A DNA stretch of 62,321 bases from Streptomyces lateritius (GTDB taxonomy: Bacteria; Actinomycetota; Actinomycetes; Streptomycetales; Streptomycetaceae), in assembly GCF_014649715.1 (NCBI RefSeq), contig NZ_BMTO01000016.1, forward strand, positions 1 through 62,321, given 5' to 3'. Below, piece after piece: positions 7,721 to 17,102 of this stretch. Each line of letters starts with the position of its first letter. The stretch's first letter is position 1. The position numbers and the translations under genes are program-made. The notes beneath the pieces are model-generated. The model was not told the origin of the DNA. It did not search any database and saw only the letters and a program-made list of their open reading frames with translations.

Positions 7721-9939
7721 TGGTCGGTGTCGTCCTTCGCGTCCTCGGCCGCGCCGTCCTCGTCCGCCATGACGGGGACGAGGGAGAGCTTGCCGCGCTG
7801 GTCGATCTCGGCGATCTCGACCTGGACCTTGGAGCCGACCGCGAGCACGTCCTCGACGTTCTCCACGCGCTTGCCACCGGCGAGCTTGCGGATCTGCGAG
7901 ATGTGCAGCAGACCGTCCTTGCCGGGCATCAGGGAGACGAACGCACCGAAGGTGGTGGTCTTGACGACCGTACCCAGGTAGCGCTCGCCGACCTCCGGCA
8001 TGGTCGGGTTGGCGATGCCGTTGATCGTGGCGCGGGCGGCCTCGGCCTGCGAGCCCTGGGCGGCACCGATGTAGATGGTGCCGTCGTCCTCGATCGTGAT
8101 GTCGGCGCCGGTGTCCTCCTGGATCTGGTTGATCATCTTGCCCTTGGGGCCGATGACCTCACCGATCTTGTCCACCGGGATCTTGACGGTGATGATGCGC
8201 GGCGCGTTCGGGGACATCTCGTCCGGAACGTCGATCGCCTCGTTCATCACGTCGAGGATGTGCAGACGCGCGTCACGGGCCTGCTTCAGCGCGGCGGCCA
8301 GGACCGAGGCGGGGATGCCGTCGAGCTTGGTGTCGAGCTGGAGCGCGGTGACGAAGGTCTTCGTACCGGCGACCTTGAAGTCCATGTCACCGAACGCGTC
8401 CTCGGCACCGAGGATGTCGGTGAGGGCGACGTAGTGGGTCTTGCCGTCGATCTCCTCGGAGATCAGGCCCATGGCGATACCGGCGACGGGGGCCTTCAGC
8501 GGCACACCGGCGTTCAGCAGCGACATGGTGGAGGCGCAGACCGAGCCCATGGACGTCGAGCCGTTGGAGCCGAGGGCCTCGGACACCTGTCGGATCGCGT
8601 AGGGGAACTCCTCGCGCGTCGGCAGCACCGGCACGATGGCGCGCTCGGCGAGCGCGCCGTGGCCGATCTCGCGGCGCTTGGGCGAGCCCACGCGGCCGGT
8701 CTCACCGACGGAGTACGGCGGGAAGTTGTAGTTGTGCATGTAGCGCTTGCGGGTCACCGGGGAGAGGGTGTCCAGCTGCTGCTCCATGCGGAGCATGTTG
8801 AGGGTGGTGACGCCCAGGATCTGGGTCTCGCCACGCTCGAACAGCGCCGAGCCGTGCACGCGCGGGATGGCCTCGACCTCGGCGGCGAGCGTACGGATGT
8901 CCGTGATGCCGCGGCCGTCGATGCGGACCTTGTCCTTGATGATCCGCTCGCGGACCAGCTTCTTGGTCAGCGCGCGGTAGGCGCCGGAGATCTCCTTCTC
9001 GCGGCCCTCGAAGGCCGGGAGGAGCTTCTCGGCGGCGAGCTCCTTGATGCGGTCGAGCTCGGTCTCGCGCTCCTGCTTGCCGGCGATGGTGAGCGCCTGG
9101 GCGAGCTCGCTCTTGACCGCGGCGGTGAGCGCCTCCAGGACGTCGTCCTGGTAGTCGAGGAAGACCGGGAACTCGCCGACCGGCTTGGCGGCCTTGGCGG
9201 CGAGGTCCGACTGGGCCTTGCAGAGGACCTTGATGAAGGGCTTCGCGGCCTCGAGACCGGCGGCGACGACCTCCTCGGTCGGCGCCTCGGCGCCGCCCTT
9301 GACGAGCTCGATCGTCTTCTCGGTGGCCTCGGCCTCGACCATCATGATCGCGACGTCGCCGTCATCCAGAACGCGGCCGGCGACGACCATGTCGAAGACG
9401 GCGTCCTCGAGCTCGGTGTGGGTCGGGAACGCGACCCACTGGCCCTTGATCAGGGCGACACGGGTGCCGCCGATCGGGCCGGAGAAGGGCAGGCCGGCCA
9501 GCTGCGTGGAGCAGGAGGCGGCGTTGATCGCGACCACGTCGTAGAGGTGGTCGGGGTTGAGCGCCATGATCGTCTCGACGATCTGGATCTCGTTGCGCAG
9601 GCCCTTCTTGAAGGAGGGGCGCAGCGGGCGGTCGATCAGGCGGCAGGTGAGGATCGCGTCCTCGGAGGGGCGGCCCTCCCGGCGGAAGAAGGAGCCGGGG
9701 ATCTTGCCGGCCGCGTACATCCGCTCCTCGACGTCCACCGTGAGGGGGAAGAAGTCGAGCTGGTCCTTGGGCTTCTTGGACGCGGTGGTGGCCGAGAGGA
9801 CCATCGTGTCGTCGTCCAGGTACGCGACGGCGGAGCCGGCGGCCTGCTTGGCGAGGCGGCCCGTCTCGAAGCGGATGGTGCGGGTGCCGAAGGCGCCGTT
9901 GTCGATGACGGCCTCGGCGTAGTGGGTCTCGTTCTCCAC
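7717..9939 (-). CDS. pnp: Polyribonucleotide nucleotidyltransferase / guanosine pentaphosphate synthase
   Basis: PNPase degrades RNA 3'-5' phosphorolytically and adds 3' tails; the Streptomyces enzyme is also called GpsI. The 740 residues show two RNase PH-type core domains joined by a helical linker. A KH domain follows at about 600-650 (IPVDKIGEVIGPKGKMI), then an S1 domain at about 660-725 (GERYLGTVVKTTTFGAFV), and an acidic tail. It lies downstream of rpsO on the same strand in the widely conserved rpsO-pnp arrangement. RNase J is encoded nearby, so two main RNA-decay enzymes are neighbours. Confidence 0.97.
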   Translation of the reverse strand: MENETHYAEAVIDNGAFGTRTIRFETGRLAKQAAGSAVAYLDDDTMVLSATTASKKPKDQLDFFPLTVDVEERMYAAGKIPGSFFRREGRPSEDAILTCRLIDRPLRPSFKKGLRNEIQIVETIMALNPDHLYDVVAINAASCSTQLAGLPFSGPIGGTRVALIKGQWVAFPTHTELEDAVFDMVVAGRVLDDGDVAIMMVEAEATEKTIELVKGGAEAPTEEVVAAGLEAAKPFIKVLCKAQSDLAAKAAKPVGEFPVFLDYQDDVLEALTAAVKSELAQALTIAGKQERETELDRIKELAAEKLLPAFEGREKEISGAYRALTKKLVRERIIKDKVRIDGRGITDIRTLAAEVEAIPRVHGSALFERGETQILGVTTLNMLRMEQQLDTLSPVTRKRYMHNYNFPPYSVGETGRVGSPKRREIGHGALAERAIVPVLPTREEFPYAIRQVSEALGSNGSTSMGSVCASTMSLLNAGVPLKAPVAGIAMGLISEEIDGKTHYVALTDILGAEDAFGDMDFKVAGTKTFVTALQLDTKLDGIPASVLAAALKQARDARLHILDVMNEAIDVPDEMSPNAPRIITVKIPVDKIGEVIGPKGKMINQIQEDTGADITIEDDGTIYIGAAQGSQAEAARATINGIANPTMPEVGERYLGTVVKTTTFGAFVSLMPGKDGLLHISQIRKLAGGKRVENVEDVLAVGSKVQVEIAEIDQRGKLSLVPVMADEDGAAEDAKDDTDQ

Positions 9940-10174
9940 TATGGGTTTCTCCTACGTGTTCGTCTTTTCGTCCGTCGGCCCGTGTGGCCGGGGACGGTGG
10001 TGGAGGAGAAGCGCACCTTCGGGTGCGGGCCGGTCTTCGATCGAAGCACCCGGGATCAGTGGGTCCGGGGGCCACTACCGAGGACCGGCGGCCTGCCGGC
10101 GGCTTCTCGCTCGTGGAAATGTGGCGTTGTGCGTCCAGACTAAGTGCCGGTCGGCACATCGCGCACGTACAGCA
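9940..10174 (-). promoter_or_regulatory. rpsO-pnp spacer with hairpins (leader of pnp)
   Basis: This gene-free spacer holds a 6-bp stem with a 4-nt loop at 10012-10027 and further GC-rich self-complementary sequence around 10060-10105. In Streptomyces the rpsO-pnp intergenic hairpin is known to be cut by RNase III, and pnp has its own promoter there. I infer the same role by position only; I cannot point to a convincing -10/-35 pair. Confidence 0.4.
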
Positions 10175-10211
10175 AAGGGAGCGGCCCCCTAAAAGTGGGA
10201 ACCGCTCCCTT
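10175..10211 (-). terminator. rpsO terminator hairpin
   Basis: A 10-bp stem (10175-10184 with 10202-10211) lies 10 nt after the rpsO stop. It is followed on the minus strand by TTGCTG. It probably causes partial termination between rpsO and pnp. Confidence 0.7.
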
Positions 10212-10220
10212 CACGGCGTC

Positions 10221-10511
10221 TTACTTGGCACCGCCGGCCGCACCGCGGCGGATGCCGAGGCGGTCGACCAGGGCACGGAAGCGCTGGATGTCCTTCTTGG
10301 CCAGGTACTGCAGCAGGCGGCGACGCTGGCCCACCAGGATCAGCAGACCACGACGGGAGTGGTGGTCGTGCTTGTGCTGCTTGAGGTGCTCGGTCAGGTC
10401 CGAGATGCGGCGGGAGAGCATCGCGACCTGGACCTCGGGGGAGCCGGTGTCGCCCTCCTTGGTGCCGAACTCGGCCATGATCTGCTTCTTCGTAGCGGCG
10501 TCGAGAGACAC
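10221..10511 (-). CDS. rpsO: 30S ribosomal protein S15
   Basis: S15 binds the central domain of 16S rRNA early in 30S assembly. The 96-residue sequence carries the family hallmarks: TGSPEVQVAMLSRRI, HLKQHKHDHHSRRGLL and RRRLLQYL. The length is normal apart from a short Gly/Ala tail. It is followed by its own terminator hairpin and then pnp on the same strand. The region just upstream (10512-10698) lies between eccD and rpsO and should hold the rpsO promoter; a TACGCT -10-like hexamer is present there, without a clear -35. Confidence 0.97.
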   Translation of the reverse strand: MSLDAATKKQIMAEFGTKEGDTGSPEVQVAMLSRRISDLTEHLKQHKHDHHSRRGLLILVGQRRRLLQYLAKKDIQRFRALVDRLGIRRGAAGGAK

Positions 10512-10698
10512 TCGGTACTCCTCTTGGTGTTCGTGCGTCCGCGAGTGCCCCTGGTCTGGTTCTCAGGGGAGCTTCCGTGACTCGTCGGGCGAAGGTCCGA
10601 TGGGCGCAGCTTCCAGAGCTTCGAGCTTCCGGGAGCGCGTACACAAACGGCCGTCACACAGCGTACCAGCCCGAGGGAGTGGCCCCGCCCGGCCCTCG

Positions 10699-12177
10699 TT
10701 ACTTGCTGGTGAGGGAGCGGGCCGCCATGAAGACGTCCAGGACGGCGAGGCAGAGCGGGACCAGGGAGAGCAGGACGAAGCCCTCGGCCAGGTCGAGCAG
10801 GCGGCCCCAGAAGGGCGAGAGGCCCTTCCTCGGGATGATCAGGCCGATTGCGGTGAGCAGGGCGGCGCCGGCGGCGACGGCCGCGGTGAGCCAGATCGTA
10901 CGGATGTCCAGGCCGCCGCGGTCGCCGTACATCAGGAGGTCCTTGACCAGGTCGGCCGGCGGGTTGAGGGAGAGGCCGAGGATCAGCAGTGCGATCGCGG
11001 CGATGCCGGCCACCAGGACGCAGGCGACCTGTGAGGTGTAGCGGAAGAGCCGGGCGCGCAGCAGCATCGCGAGGCCCGCGGCGAGGGCGAGGAGCTGGCC
11101 CCAGACGTTGCCGGCGAAGCCGAGCACGGCCGCCGACCCGACGACGACCGCGGCGCAGCCGCCGACCAGGCCGAGGAGCATCTCGTGACCGCGGCGGGCC
11201 TGGAGCGCGATGCGCTCGCCGTCGACCGGGCGGCCCTCCTCGGCGGCGGGCTGGTTCGGGTCGGCGTGGAACTCGTCGTCGGTGGCGCTGCGCGGGGAGG
11301 CGTAGCCGATGGGCAGCCGGGCGAAGCGGGCGGAGAGGCCGGGGAGGAAGGCGACGAGGCCGATGGCGACCGGCGCGCAGACGGCGGCGGTCTCGGTGGC
11401 GGAGGACTCGGTGACGATCGCCAGGAAGGTGGCGAGGGTGCCGACCGTCGCGAGGAAGGTCGCGGCGACGAAGGGGGCGTCACCGCTGGGGGTGAGCGCG
11501 ACGAGGGTGACGGAGGCGACCAGGACGGTCACGCAGCCGAGCAGGAACTGGAGCCGGCCGGGGTCCTGGCCGGCGTCGGGGCCGACGATGCCGGAGCCCG
11601 CGATCAGCAGGAGCGGGAGGGCGCCGAGGCCGAGGGCGACGGCGGTGGCGCGGTCCTTGTAGACGCGGGCGCGCACGCCGGCGAAGGCGGTGAGCAGGAC
11701 GCCGGCGGCGCCCGCGACGATGCCGGGGAGGCTGTGCATGTCGTGGCGGACCGGGTCGGCGAACCAGAGCACGAAGCCCATCAGGACGAGCAGCAGGACG
11801 CCGCCGAGGAGACCGGCGCCGCGCAGGAGGTCGTCGCTCCACAGGTGCCGGTCGCGGGTGACGGCGGAGGCGACGGCGTCGGAGACGTCGTCGAAGACGG
11901 CGGGCGGCAGTGACTGGGCGAACGGGCGCAGCGAGAGGACCTCGCCGTCGAGCACCTGCTGCGCGGCGAGCGTGCGGGCGCCGTCGAGGACCGAACCGTC
12001 GCGCCGGACCAGGTGGTAGCCGGTCGGAGTGCCGGCCGACTGGGTCTGGCCGGTGAGCCGCAGGATCTCCGGATAGACGTCGGCGACGGCGATGTCCTCG
12101 GGGAGTGCGACGTCGATACGACTGTCCGGCGCCACGACGGTGACGCGGCAGAAGCCGGTCGCTGCGGTCGTACTCAC
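10699..12177 (-). CDS. eccD: Type VII secretion integral membrane protein EccD
   Basis: The 492-residue protein starts at a GTG (12177). It has an N-terminal ubiquitin-like (YukD) domain of about 90 residues (CRVTVVAPDSRIDVALPEDIAVADVYPEILRL), then about eleven hydrophobic helices from residue ~130 to the end. That is the EccD topology: the pore-like dimer of the ESX membrane complex. It is divergent from eccC across a 171-nt gap, so the two could share a control region. A very long open frame also runs through eccC on this strand, but only this part has coding character. Confidence 0.93.
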   Translation of the reverse strand: MSTTAATGFCRVTVVAPDSRIDVALPEDIAVADVYPEILRLTGQTQSAGTPTGYHLVRRDGSVLDGARTLAAQQVLDGEVLSLRPFAQSLPPAVFDDVSDAVASAVTRDRHLWSDDLLRGAGLLGGVLLLVLMGFVLWFADPVRHDMHSLPGIVAGAAGVLLTAFAGVRARVYKDRATAVALGLGALPLLLIAGSGIVGPDAGQDPGRLQFLLGCVTVLVASVTLVALTPSGDAPFVAATFLATVGTLATFLAIVTESSATETAAVCAPVAIGLVAFLPGLSARFARLPIGYASPRSATDDEFHADPNQPAAEEGRPVDGERIALQARRGHEMLLGLVGGCAAVVVGSAAVLGFAGNVWGQLLALAAGLAMLLRARLFRYTSQVACVLVAGIAAIALLILGLSLNPPADLVKDLLMYGDRGGLDIRTIWLTAAVAAGAALLTAIGLIIPRKGLSPFWGRLLDLAEGFVLLSLVPLCLAVLDVFMAARSLTSK

Positions 12178-12221
12178 GTGTCTGGACCCCCTGATTCGCG
12201 GTTGCGCACAGTGCGCGCGCC

Positions 12222-12260
12222 ACCCTACCGGGGACGGGTGTCGGTCGCTGCACGTAGGAT
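12222..12260. promoter_or_regulatory. Divergent eccD/eccC promoter region
   Basis: Two vegetative-type -10 hexamers face apart in the 171-nt gap: TAGGAT at 12255-12260 (plus strand, for eccC) and TAGGGT read on the minus strand at 12227-12222 (for eccD). Neither has a recognisable -35 box at 17-18 nt, so the call rests on the -10 match and position. Confidence 0.4.
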
Positions 12261-12348
12261 CACGGTCCTGGGGGAGGCCGTCGCCGACGGGGGCGCCGGT
12301 GCGGAACTCCCGCACGAAGTAGGCCCGTAACGAGGGATTGATGCGCCG

Positions 12349-15300
12349 GTGAGCCAGATCGTCGTCAAACGCCCGCCGAGGTCCCTTCCTCCGGAAGTGC
12401 CCAGTGAGGAACTGGTCCTGGAGTCCCCGCCGGAGCTGCCGCGGGGTCAGCAGGAGGGCATGCTGATGCAGCTCCTGCCGATGCTCGGCATGGGTTCGTC
12501 GGTGGTGTTCTTCTTCATGCCGGGCGCGCATCCGTTCATGCGCATCATGGGCATCCTGATGCTGGTCTCGACGGTCGGCATGGTGATCGCGCAGCTCGTG
12601 CGGTTCCGCAAAGGTACGCAGGGGCAAATTGCCGATGTCCGGCGCGACTACCTCAAATACCTCGCGCAGACCCGGCGTACGGTGCGGCGGACGGCGCGCA
12701 GGCAGCGCGACGCGCAGCTGTATCTGCACCCCTCCCCCGAGCAGTTGTGGTCGGTGGTCGCCGAGGGCTCGCGGGTGTGGGAACGCCGGGTGGGTGACAA
12801 GGACTTCGGGCAGGTACGGATCGGGCTCGGCGCCCAGCAGTTGGCGACGCCGCTGGTCGCGCCGGACACCGCTCCGGTGGACGAGCTGGAGCCGCTGTGC
12901 GCGGGCGCGATGCAGCAGTTCCTCGCGGTGCACGGCTCGTTGGACGGGCTGCCGATGGCGGTCTCGATGCGCGCCTTCTACCACGTGACGGTCTCCGGTG
13001 AGCCGGAGGCGGCGCAGGCGGCGGCGCGCGGCCTGGTCTCCCAGCTGGTGACGCTGCACTCCCCCGACGACATGATGGTCGCGGTGGTGGCGGCGCGCGG
13101 CGCTCAGGAGCGCTGGGACTGGACGAAGTGGCTGCCGCACACGCAGGTGCCGGGACAGGTCGACGGAGCCGGTACGAAGCGGCTGTTCGGTGACGACCTC
13201 GGTGAGCTGGAGTCGATGATCCGCTCCCGGCTCGACGGCCGTCCCCGCTTCAGCCGGGACAACCAGCCGGTCCTCGACCAGCCGCACGTCGTGGTCGTCC
13301 TCGACGGCGGGATGGTGCCGCCGGACTCGCTGCTCGCGGCGCCCGAGGGGCTCCAGGGCGTGACCATCGTCGAGGTGGTCTCCGGTGAGCTGGACGAGCC
13401 GCGCGGCGGCCTGTCGGTGGTGGTACGGCCGGGGCGGCTGCGCCTGGAGTCGGGCGGCGGTTTCGCCTACGAGGGTGTGCCGGACGGGATCTCGCTGCCG
13501 GCCGCCGAGGCGCTGGCGCGGCAGCTGGCGCCGCTGCGGATGGGTGGCGGGGACGACGACGAACCGCTGCTCGCCAACCTGGACTTCACGGATCTGCTGA
13601 ACCTGGGTGACGCCGCGTCGGTGGACGTGGCGCGGACCTGGCGGCCCCGTTCGGTGGCCGAGCGGCTGCGGGTGCCGATCGGTGTCGGCGAGGACGGCCA
13701 GCCGGTCATGCTGGACCTCAAGGAGGCCGCGCAGGAGGGCATGGGCCCGCACGGTCTGTGCGTGGGCGCGACCGGTTCCGGCAAGTCGGAGCTGCTGCGC
13801 ACGCTGGTGCTCGGTCTGGCGGTGACGCACTCCTCGGAGACGCTGAACTTCGTCCTCGCGGACTTCAAGGGCGGTGCGACGTTCGCGGGCATGTCCCAGA
13901 TGCCGCACGTGGCGGCCGTCATCACCAACCTCGCCGACGACCTCACGCTGGTCGACCGCATGGGCGACGCGATCCGAGGTGAGCTGCAGCGCCGTCAGGA
14001 GCTGCTGCGTTCGGCGGGCAACTACGCCAACATCCACGACTACGAGAAGGCGCGGGCGGCCGGCGCGCCGCTCGAACCGCTGGCCTCGCTGGTCCTCGTC
14101 ATCGACGAGTTCTCCGAACTCCTCACCGCCAAGCCGGACTTCATCGACATGTTCATCCAGATCGGCCGCATCGGCCGCTCCCTGGGCGTGCATCTGCTGC
14201 TGGCCTCGCAGCGTCTGGAGGAGGGCAAGCTCCGCGGCCTCGACACGTACCTCTCGTACCGGATCGGTCTGCGGACGTTCTCGGCGGCCGAGTCGCGTAC
14301 GGCGATCGGTGTACCGGACGCGTACCACCTGCCGTCGGTGCCGGGTTCGGGCTATCTGAAGTTCGGCACGGACGAGATGACCCGCTTCAAGGCGGCGTAC
14401 GTCTCGGGTACGTACCGGACGGGCGGGCCGCGCCTGACGGCCGGTCAGATGCCGATCGAGCGGCGGCCGGCGCTGTTCACGGCCTCGCCGGTGCCGGTGG
14501 TGTACGCGGCGCCGGACCCGGCGTACCTGACGGCGCAGCGCGCGGAGCAGGACGACGCGCTCGCGGACACCGTCCTCGACGTGATCGTGCGGCGCCTGGA
14601 GGGGCAGGGCGTGCCGGCCCACCAGGTGTGGCTGCCGCCGCTGGACCAGGCTCCCTCGCTCGACCAGCTCCTTCCGGGTCTGGCCCAGACCGCGGACCGC
14701 GGTCTGACGGCGACGGAGTACACACGTCCGGGCGGTCTGACGGTCCCGCTCGGCCTGATCGACAAGCCCTTCGAGCAGCGCCGTGAGGTGCTGTACCGGG
14801 ACTTCTCCGGTGCGGCGGGCCACATGATGGTGGTCGGCGGTCCGCAGTCCGGCAAGTCGACGCTGATGCGGACACTGATCTCGTCGTTCGCGCTCACCCA
14901 CACGCCGGCCGAGGTGCAGTTCTACGCGCTGGACTTCGGCGGTGGCGGCATGGTGTCGCTGGCCGACCTGCCGCACGTGGGCGGGGTGGCGTCCCGGCTG
15001 GACCCGGAGCGGGTGAGGCGGACGGTCGCCGAGGTGCTCGGCGTGCTGAACCGGCGCGAGGAGTTCTTCCGCTCGCACTCCATCGACTCCATCGCCACCT
15101 ACCGGCGCAAGCGCGCCGCGGGCGAACTCCCGGGCGAGGCCTGGGGCGACGTCTTCCTGGTCATCGACGGCTGGGGCGGTTTCCGCAACGACTACGACAT
15201 GCTGGAGCCGGTCGTCTCGGACATCGCGGCGCGCGGTCTGGGCTACGGCATCCACGTGGTGATCACCGCGGCCCGGTACATGGAGGTGCGTGCCGCGCTG

Positions 15301-16308
15301 AAGGACCAGATGCTGGGGCGCCTCGAGCTGCGGCTCGGTGACGTCATGGACTCCGAGTTCGACCGGAAGGTCGCGGCGAACGTCCCGCCGGGCGTCCCGG
15401 GTCGTGGCCAGGTGCCGGAGAAGCTGCACTTCATGGGCGCGCTGCCGAGGATCGACGGGTCGAGCTCGGCGGTGGACCTGTCGGAGGGCACGGCGGCGTT
15501 CGTGCAGGCGGCGAAGAGCGCCTGGACCGGGGCGCCCGCTCCGGCGGTGCGTCTGCTGCCGCGGCGGCTGCCGGCGGAGCAGCTCCCGAAGGGCTTCGAG
15601 TACCCCCAGCACGGCATCGCGATCGGCATCGACGAGACGAACCTGGAGCCGGTGTTCGTCGACTTCGAGACGGACCCGTTCTTCCTGATCTTCGGTGAGA
15701 GCGAGTCCGGCAAGACGGCGCTGCTGCGGCTGATCGCCAAGCAGCTGTGCGAGCGGTACACGCCGGAGCAGGCGCGGATCGTGGTGGGCGACTACCGGCG
15801 CACGATGCTGGAGGCGGTCGCGCCCTCGCACCTGCTGGAGTACGCGCCTATGGCGTCCGCCATGCAGATGCACATGGACGCGATCAACACGGTGATGACG
15901 AAGCGGGCCCCGAAGCCCGACATCACCCCGCAGCAGCTGCGGGACCGCAGCTGGTGGACGGGTCCGCAGCTGTACGTGCTGGTCGACGACTTCGAGCTGG
16001 TGGCGACGAACTCGGGCAACCCGCTGCAGGTCCTGGTGGAGAACCTGCCGTTCGCACGGGACGTCGGCATCCGCTTCATCGTGGCGCGCAGCGCCGCGGG
16101 CGCGTCCCGGGCGATGTACGAGCCCTTCATGCAGCGCGCCAAGGAGCTGGGCGCCCAGGGCGTCATCCTCTCCGGTGACCCGAGCGAGGGCGACATCCTC
16201 GGCAACGTCCGCGCGAGGCCGATGCCTCCGGGCCGCGGCACGTTCGTCTCCCGCAAGCGGGGGACGCCCCTGGTGCAGCTCGGCTGGCTGCCGGACCAGC
16301 ACCGGTAA
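12349..16308 (+). CDS. eccC: Type VII secretion ATPase EccC (fused EccCa/EccCb)
   Basis: This is the motor of the ESX system. Two transmembrane helices near residues 40-85 are followed by three FtsK/SpoIIIE-like ATPase domains with Walker A motifs GATGSGKS (Lys479), GGPQSGKS (Lys836) and GESESGKT (Lys1122). At 1319 residues it is a single-chain EccC, not the split EccCa/EccCb form of ESX-1. Domain 1 retains a clear Walker B (LVLVIDEFSEL). The start is the GTG at 12349 (MSQIVVKRPPR). It should recruit the WXG100 pair encoded at 16.8-17.4 kb. Confidence 0.96.
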   Translation: MSQIVVKRPPRSLPPEVPSEELVLESPPELPRGQQEGMLMQLLPMLGMGSSVVFFFMPGAHPFMRIMGILMLVSTVGMVIAQLVRFRKGTQGQIADVRRDYLKYLAQTRRTVRRTARRQRDAQLYLHPSPEQLWSVVAEGSRVWERRVGDKDFGQVRIGLGAQQLATPLVAPDTAPVDELEPLCAGAMQQFLAVHGSLDGLPMAVSMRAFYHVTVSGEPEAAQAAARGLVSQLVTLHSPDDMMVAVVAARGAQERWDWTKWLPHTQVPGQVDGAGTKRLFGDDLGELESMIRSRLDGRPRFSRDNQPVLDQPHVVVVLDGGMVPPDSLLAAPEGLQGVTIVEVVSGELDEPRGGLSVVVRPGRLRLESGGGFAYEGVPDGISLPAAEALARQLAPLRMGGGDDDEPLLANLDFTDLLNLGDAASVDVARTWRPRSVAERLRVPIGVGEDGQPVMLDLKEAAQEGMGPHGLCVGATGSGKSELLRTLVLGLAVTHSSETLNFVLADFKGGATFAGMSQMPHVAAVITNLADDLTLVDRMGDAIRGELQRRQELLRSAGNYANIHDYEKARAAGAPLEPLASLVLVIDEFSELLTAKPDFIDMFIQIGRIGRSLGVHLLLASQRLEEGKLRGLDTYLSYRIGLRTFSAAESRTAIGVPDAYHLPSVPGSGYLKFGTDEMTRFKAAYVSGTYRTGGPRLTAGQMPIERRPALFTASPVPVVYAAPDPAYLTAQRAEQDDALADTVLDVIVRRLEGQGVPAHQVWLPPLDQAPSLDQLLPGLAQTADRGLTATEYTRPGGLTVPLGLIDKPFEQRREVLYRDFSGAAGHMMVVGGPQSGKSTLMRTLISSFALTHTPAEVQFYALDFGGGGMVSLADLPHVGGVASRLDPERVRRTVAEVLGVLNRREEFFRSHSIDSIATYRRKRAAGELPGEAWGDVFLVIDGWGGFRNDYDMLEPVVSDIAARGLGYGIHVVITAARYMEVRAALKDQMLGRLELRLGDVMDSEFDRKVAANVPPGVPGRGQVPEKLHFMGALPRIDGSSSAVDLSEGTAAFVQAAKSAWTGAPAPAVRLLPRRLPAEQLPKGFEYPQHGIAIGIDETNLEPVFVDFETDPFFLIFGESESGKTALLRLIAKQLCERYTPEQARIVVGDYRRTMLEAVAPSHLLEYAPMASAMQMHMDAINTVMTKRAPKPDITPQQLRDRSWWTGPQLYVLVDDFELVATNSGNPLQVLVENLPFARDVGIRFIVARSAAGASRAMYEPFMQRAKELGAQGVILSGDPSEGDILGNVRARPMPPGRGTFVSRKRGTPLVQLGWLPDQHR

Positions 16309-16326
16309 CCGATTCCGGCCGATCGG

Positions 16327-16365
16327 GTACGGCGGTCCCACTACTGTGGACAGGGACCGCCGTAC
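16327..16365 (+). terminator. Hairpin after eccC, in the leader of the DUF397 gene
   Basis: A 13-bp perfect stem (16327-16339 with 16353-16365) with a 13-nt loop begins 18 nt after the eccC stop and ends 21 nt before the next start codon. It could terminate eccC or act as an attenuator for the small gene that follows. Confidence 0.6.
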
Positions 16366-16386
16366 CACCGTGAAGGGATCGCGCTG

Positions 16387-16632
16387 ATGGCCGACGCCGC
16401 CGAGAAGGAACGTCAGAAGGAAGAGCTCTACGCGCTCGACATCTCGGACGTCGAGTGGCACGGCGCGCCCGGGACGTCGCCGGACGAGGAGCGGGTGGAG
16501 ATCGCGTATCTGCCCGAGGGGGCGGTGGCGATGCGGTCGTCGCTCGACAAGGAGACCGTGCTGCGGTACACGAAGGCCGAGTGGGACGCCTTCGTCCTGG
16601 GCGCCCGCGACGGGGAGTTCGATCTGCGCTAG
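16387..16632 (+). CDS. DUF397-family small protein
   Basis: An 81-residue acidic protein with the DUF397 pattern: the core W-x-G near residue 24, the VEIAYLPEGAVAMRSSLD strand region with the usual 'avRdS'-like element, and the closing WDAFVLGARDGEFDL. AGGGA precedes the ATG. DUF397 proteins are usually encoded beside an XRE-type regulator, as antitoxin- or anti-sigma-like partners in the BldB/WhiJ system. No regulator gene is adjacent here, so its partner is elsewhere or it serves the ESX locus. Family call good; function unknown. Confidence 0.85.
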   Translation: MADAAEKERQKEELYALDISDVEWHGAPGTSPDEERVEIAYLPEGAVAMRSSLDKETVLRYTKAEWDAFVLGARDGEFDLR

Positions 16633-16698
16633 AGGGTGTCCTGTGGGTCAGGCAGCCCGGCAAGGTCCACAAGACACGCTCCAGGCGCGCTGGACGTG

Positions 16699-16740
16699 CG
16701 TGAGGGGGTGGTCCGCCGGTCGGCGGGCCACCCCCTCACG
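16699..16740. terminator. Bidirectional terminator between DUF397 gene and esxA
   Basis: A long hairpin: a 13-bp perfect outer stem (16699-16711 with 16728-16740), one wobble, then five more pairs around a 4-nt loop. It lies between two convergent genes and can serve both. Confidence 0.8.
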
Positions 16741-16755
16741 TGGTCACGCGTGGTC

Positions 16756-17049
16756 TCACATCATCATGCGGAACCGGGCCGCGTTGCCCTTGTCGGTGTC
16801 CTGGTAGCCGACGACCGACTCCTGGAGGAGCTGCGCGATACGGACCAGGTCCTGGTTCATGCCCGCCATGTCGCGGGTCAGCCGGTCCTGGCTCTCGCGG
16901 TAGGCCTCCTTCGCGGCGCCTTCCCAGTTGGAGGCGACGCGGTTGACCTCGGCCATGAGGTCCTCGAGCTTCTGGCTGAGCTGGGAGGCGGTGAGGCTGA
17001 CGTCGCCCGCCGCCTGCGTCACGGTGTCGTAATTGACCGCAGTAGTCAT
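16756..17049 (-). CDS. esxA: WXG100 family protein (EsxA-like)
   Basis: A 97-residue helical-hairpin protein with the turn motif N-WEG at about residues 51-54, and no signal peptide. This is a classic ESAT-6/WXG100 substrate or structural partner of the ESX system. AGGAG lies before the ATG at 17049. It follows the other WXG100 gene by 53 nt on the same strand and presumably forms a heterodimer with it. A- versus B-type naming follows the Streptomyces convention as I remember it and may be swapped. Confidence 0.92.
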   Translation of the reverse strand: MTTAVNYDTVTQAAGDVSLTASQLSQKLEDLMAEVNRVASNWEGAAKEAYRESQDRLTRDMAGMNQDLVRIAQLLQESVVGYQDTDKGNAARFRMMM

Positions 17050-17102
17050 CTTCTTGGCTCCTGAAGTGAGAGAGACGTGGAGGAGGGTCCGGGCCCGAGG
17101 GC

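Noticed and set aside
5591..7981. Long plus-strand frame opposite dapB, the M16 gene and pnp
   Set aside because: It spans three well-supported minus-strand genes and has no recognisable domain.
12349..16461. A very long open frame on the minus strand running through eccC and continuous with eccD
   Set aside because: It is the antisense shadow of eccC: Arg/His/Leu-rich without domain motifs, while the plus strand carries three Walker A motifs. Only the eccD portion is real.
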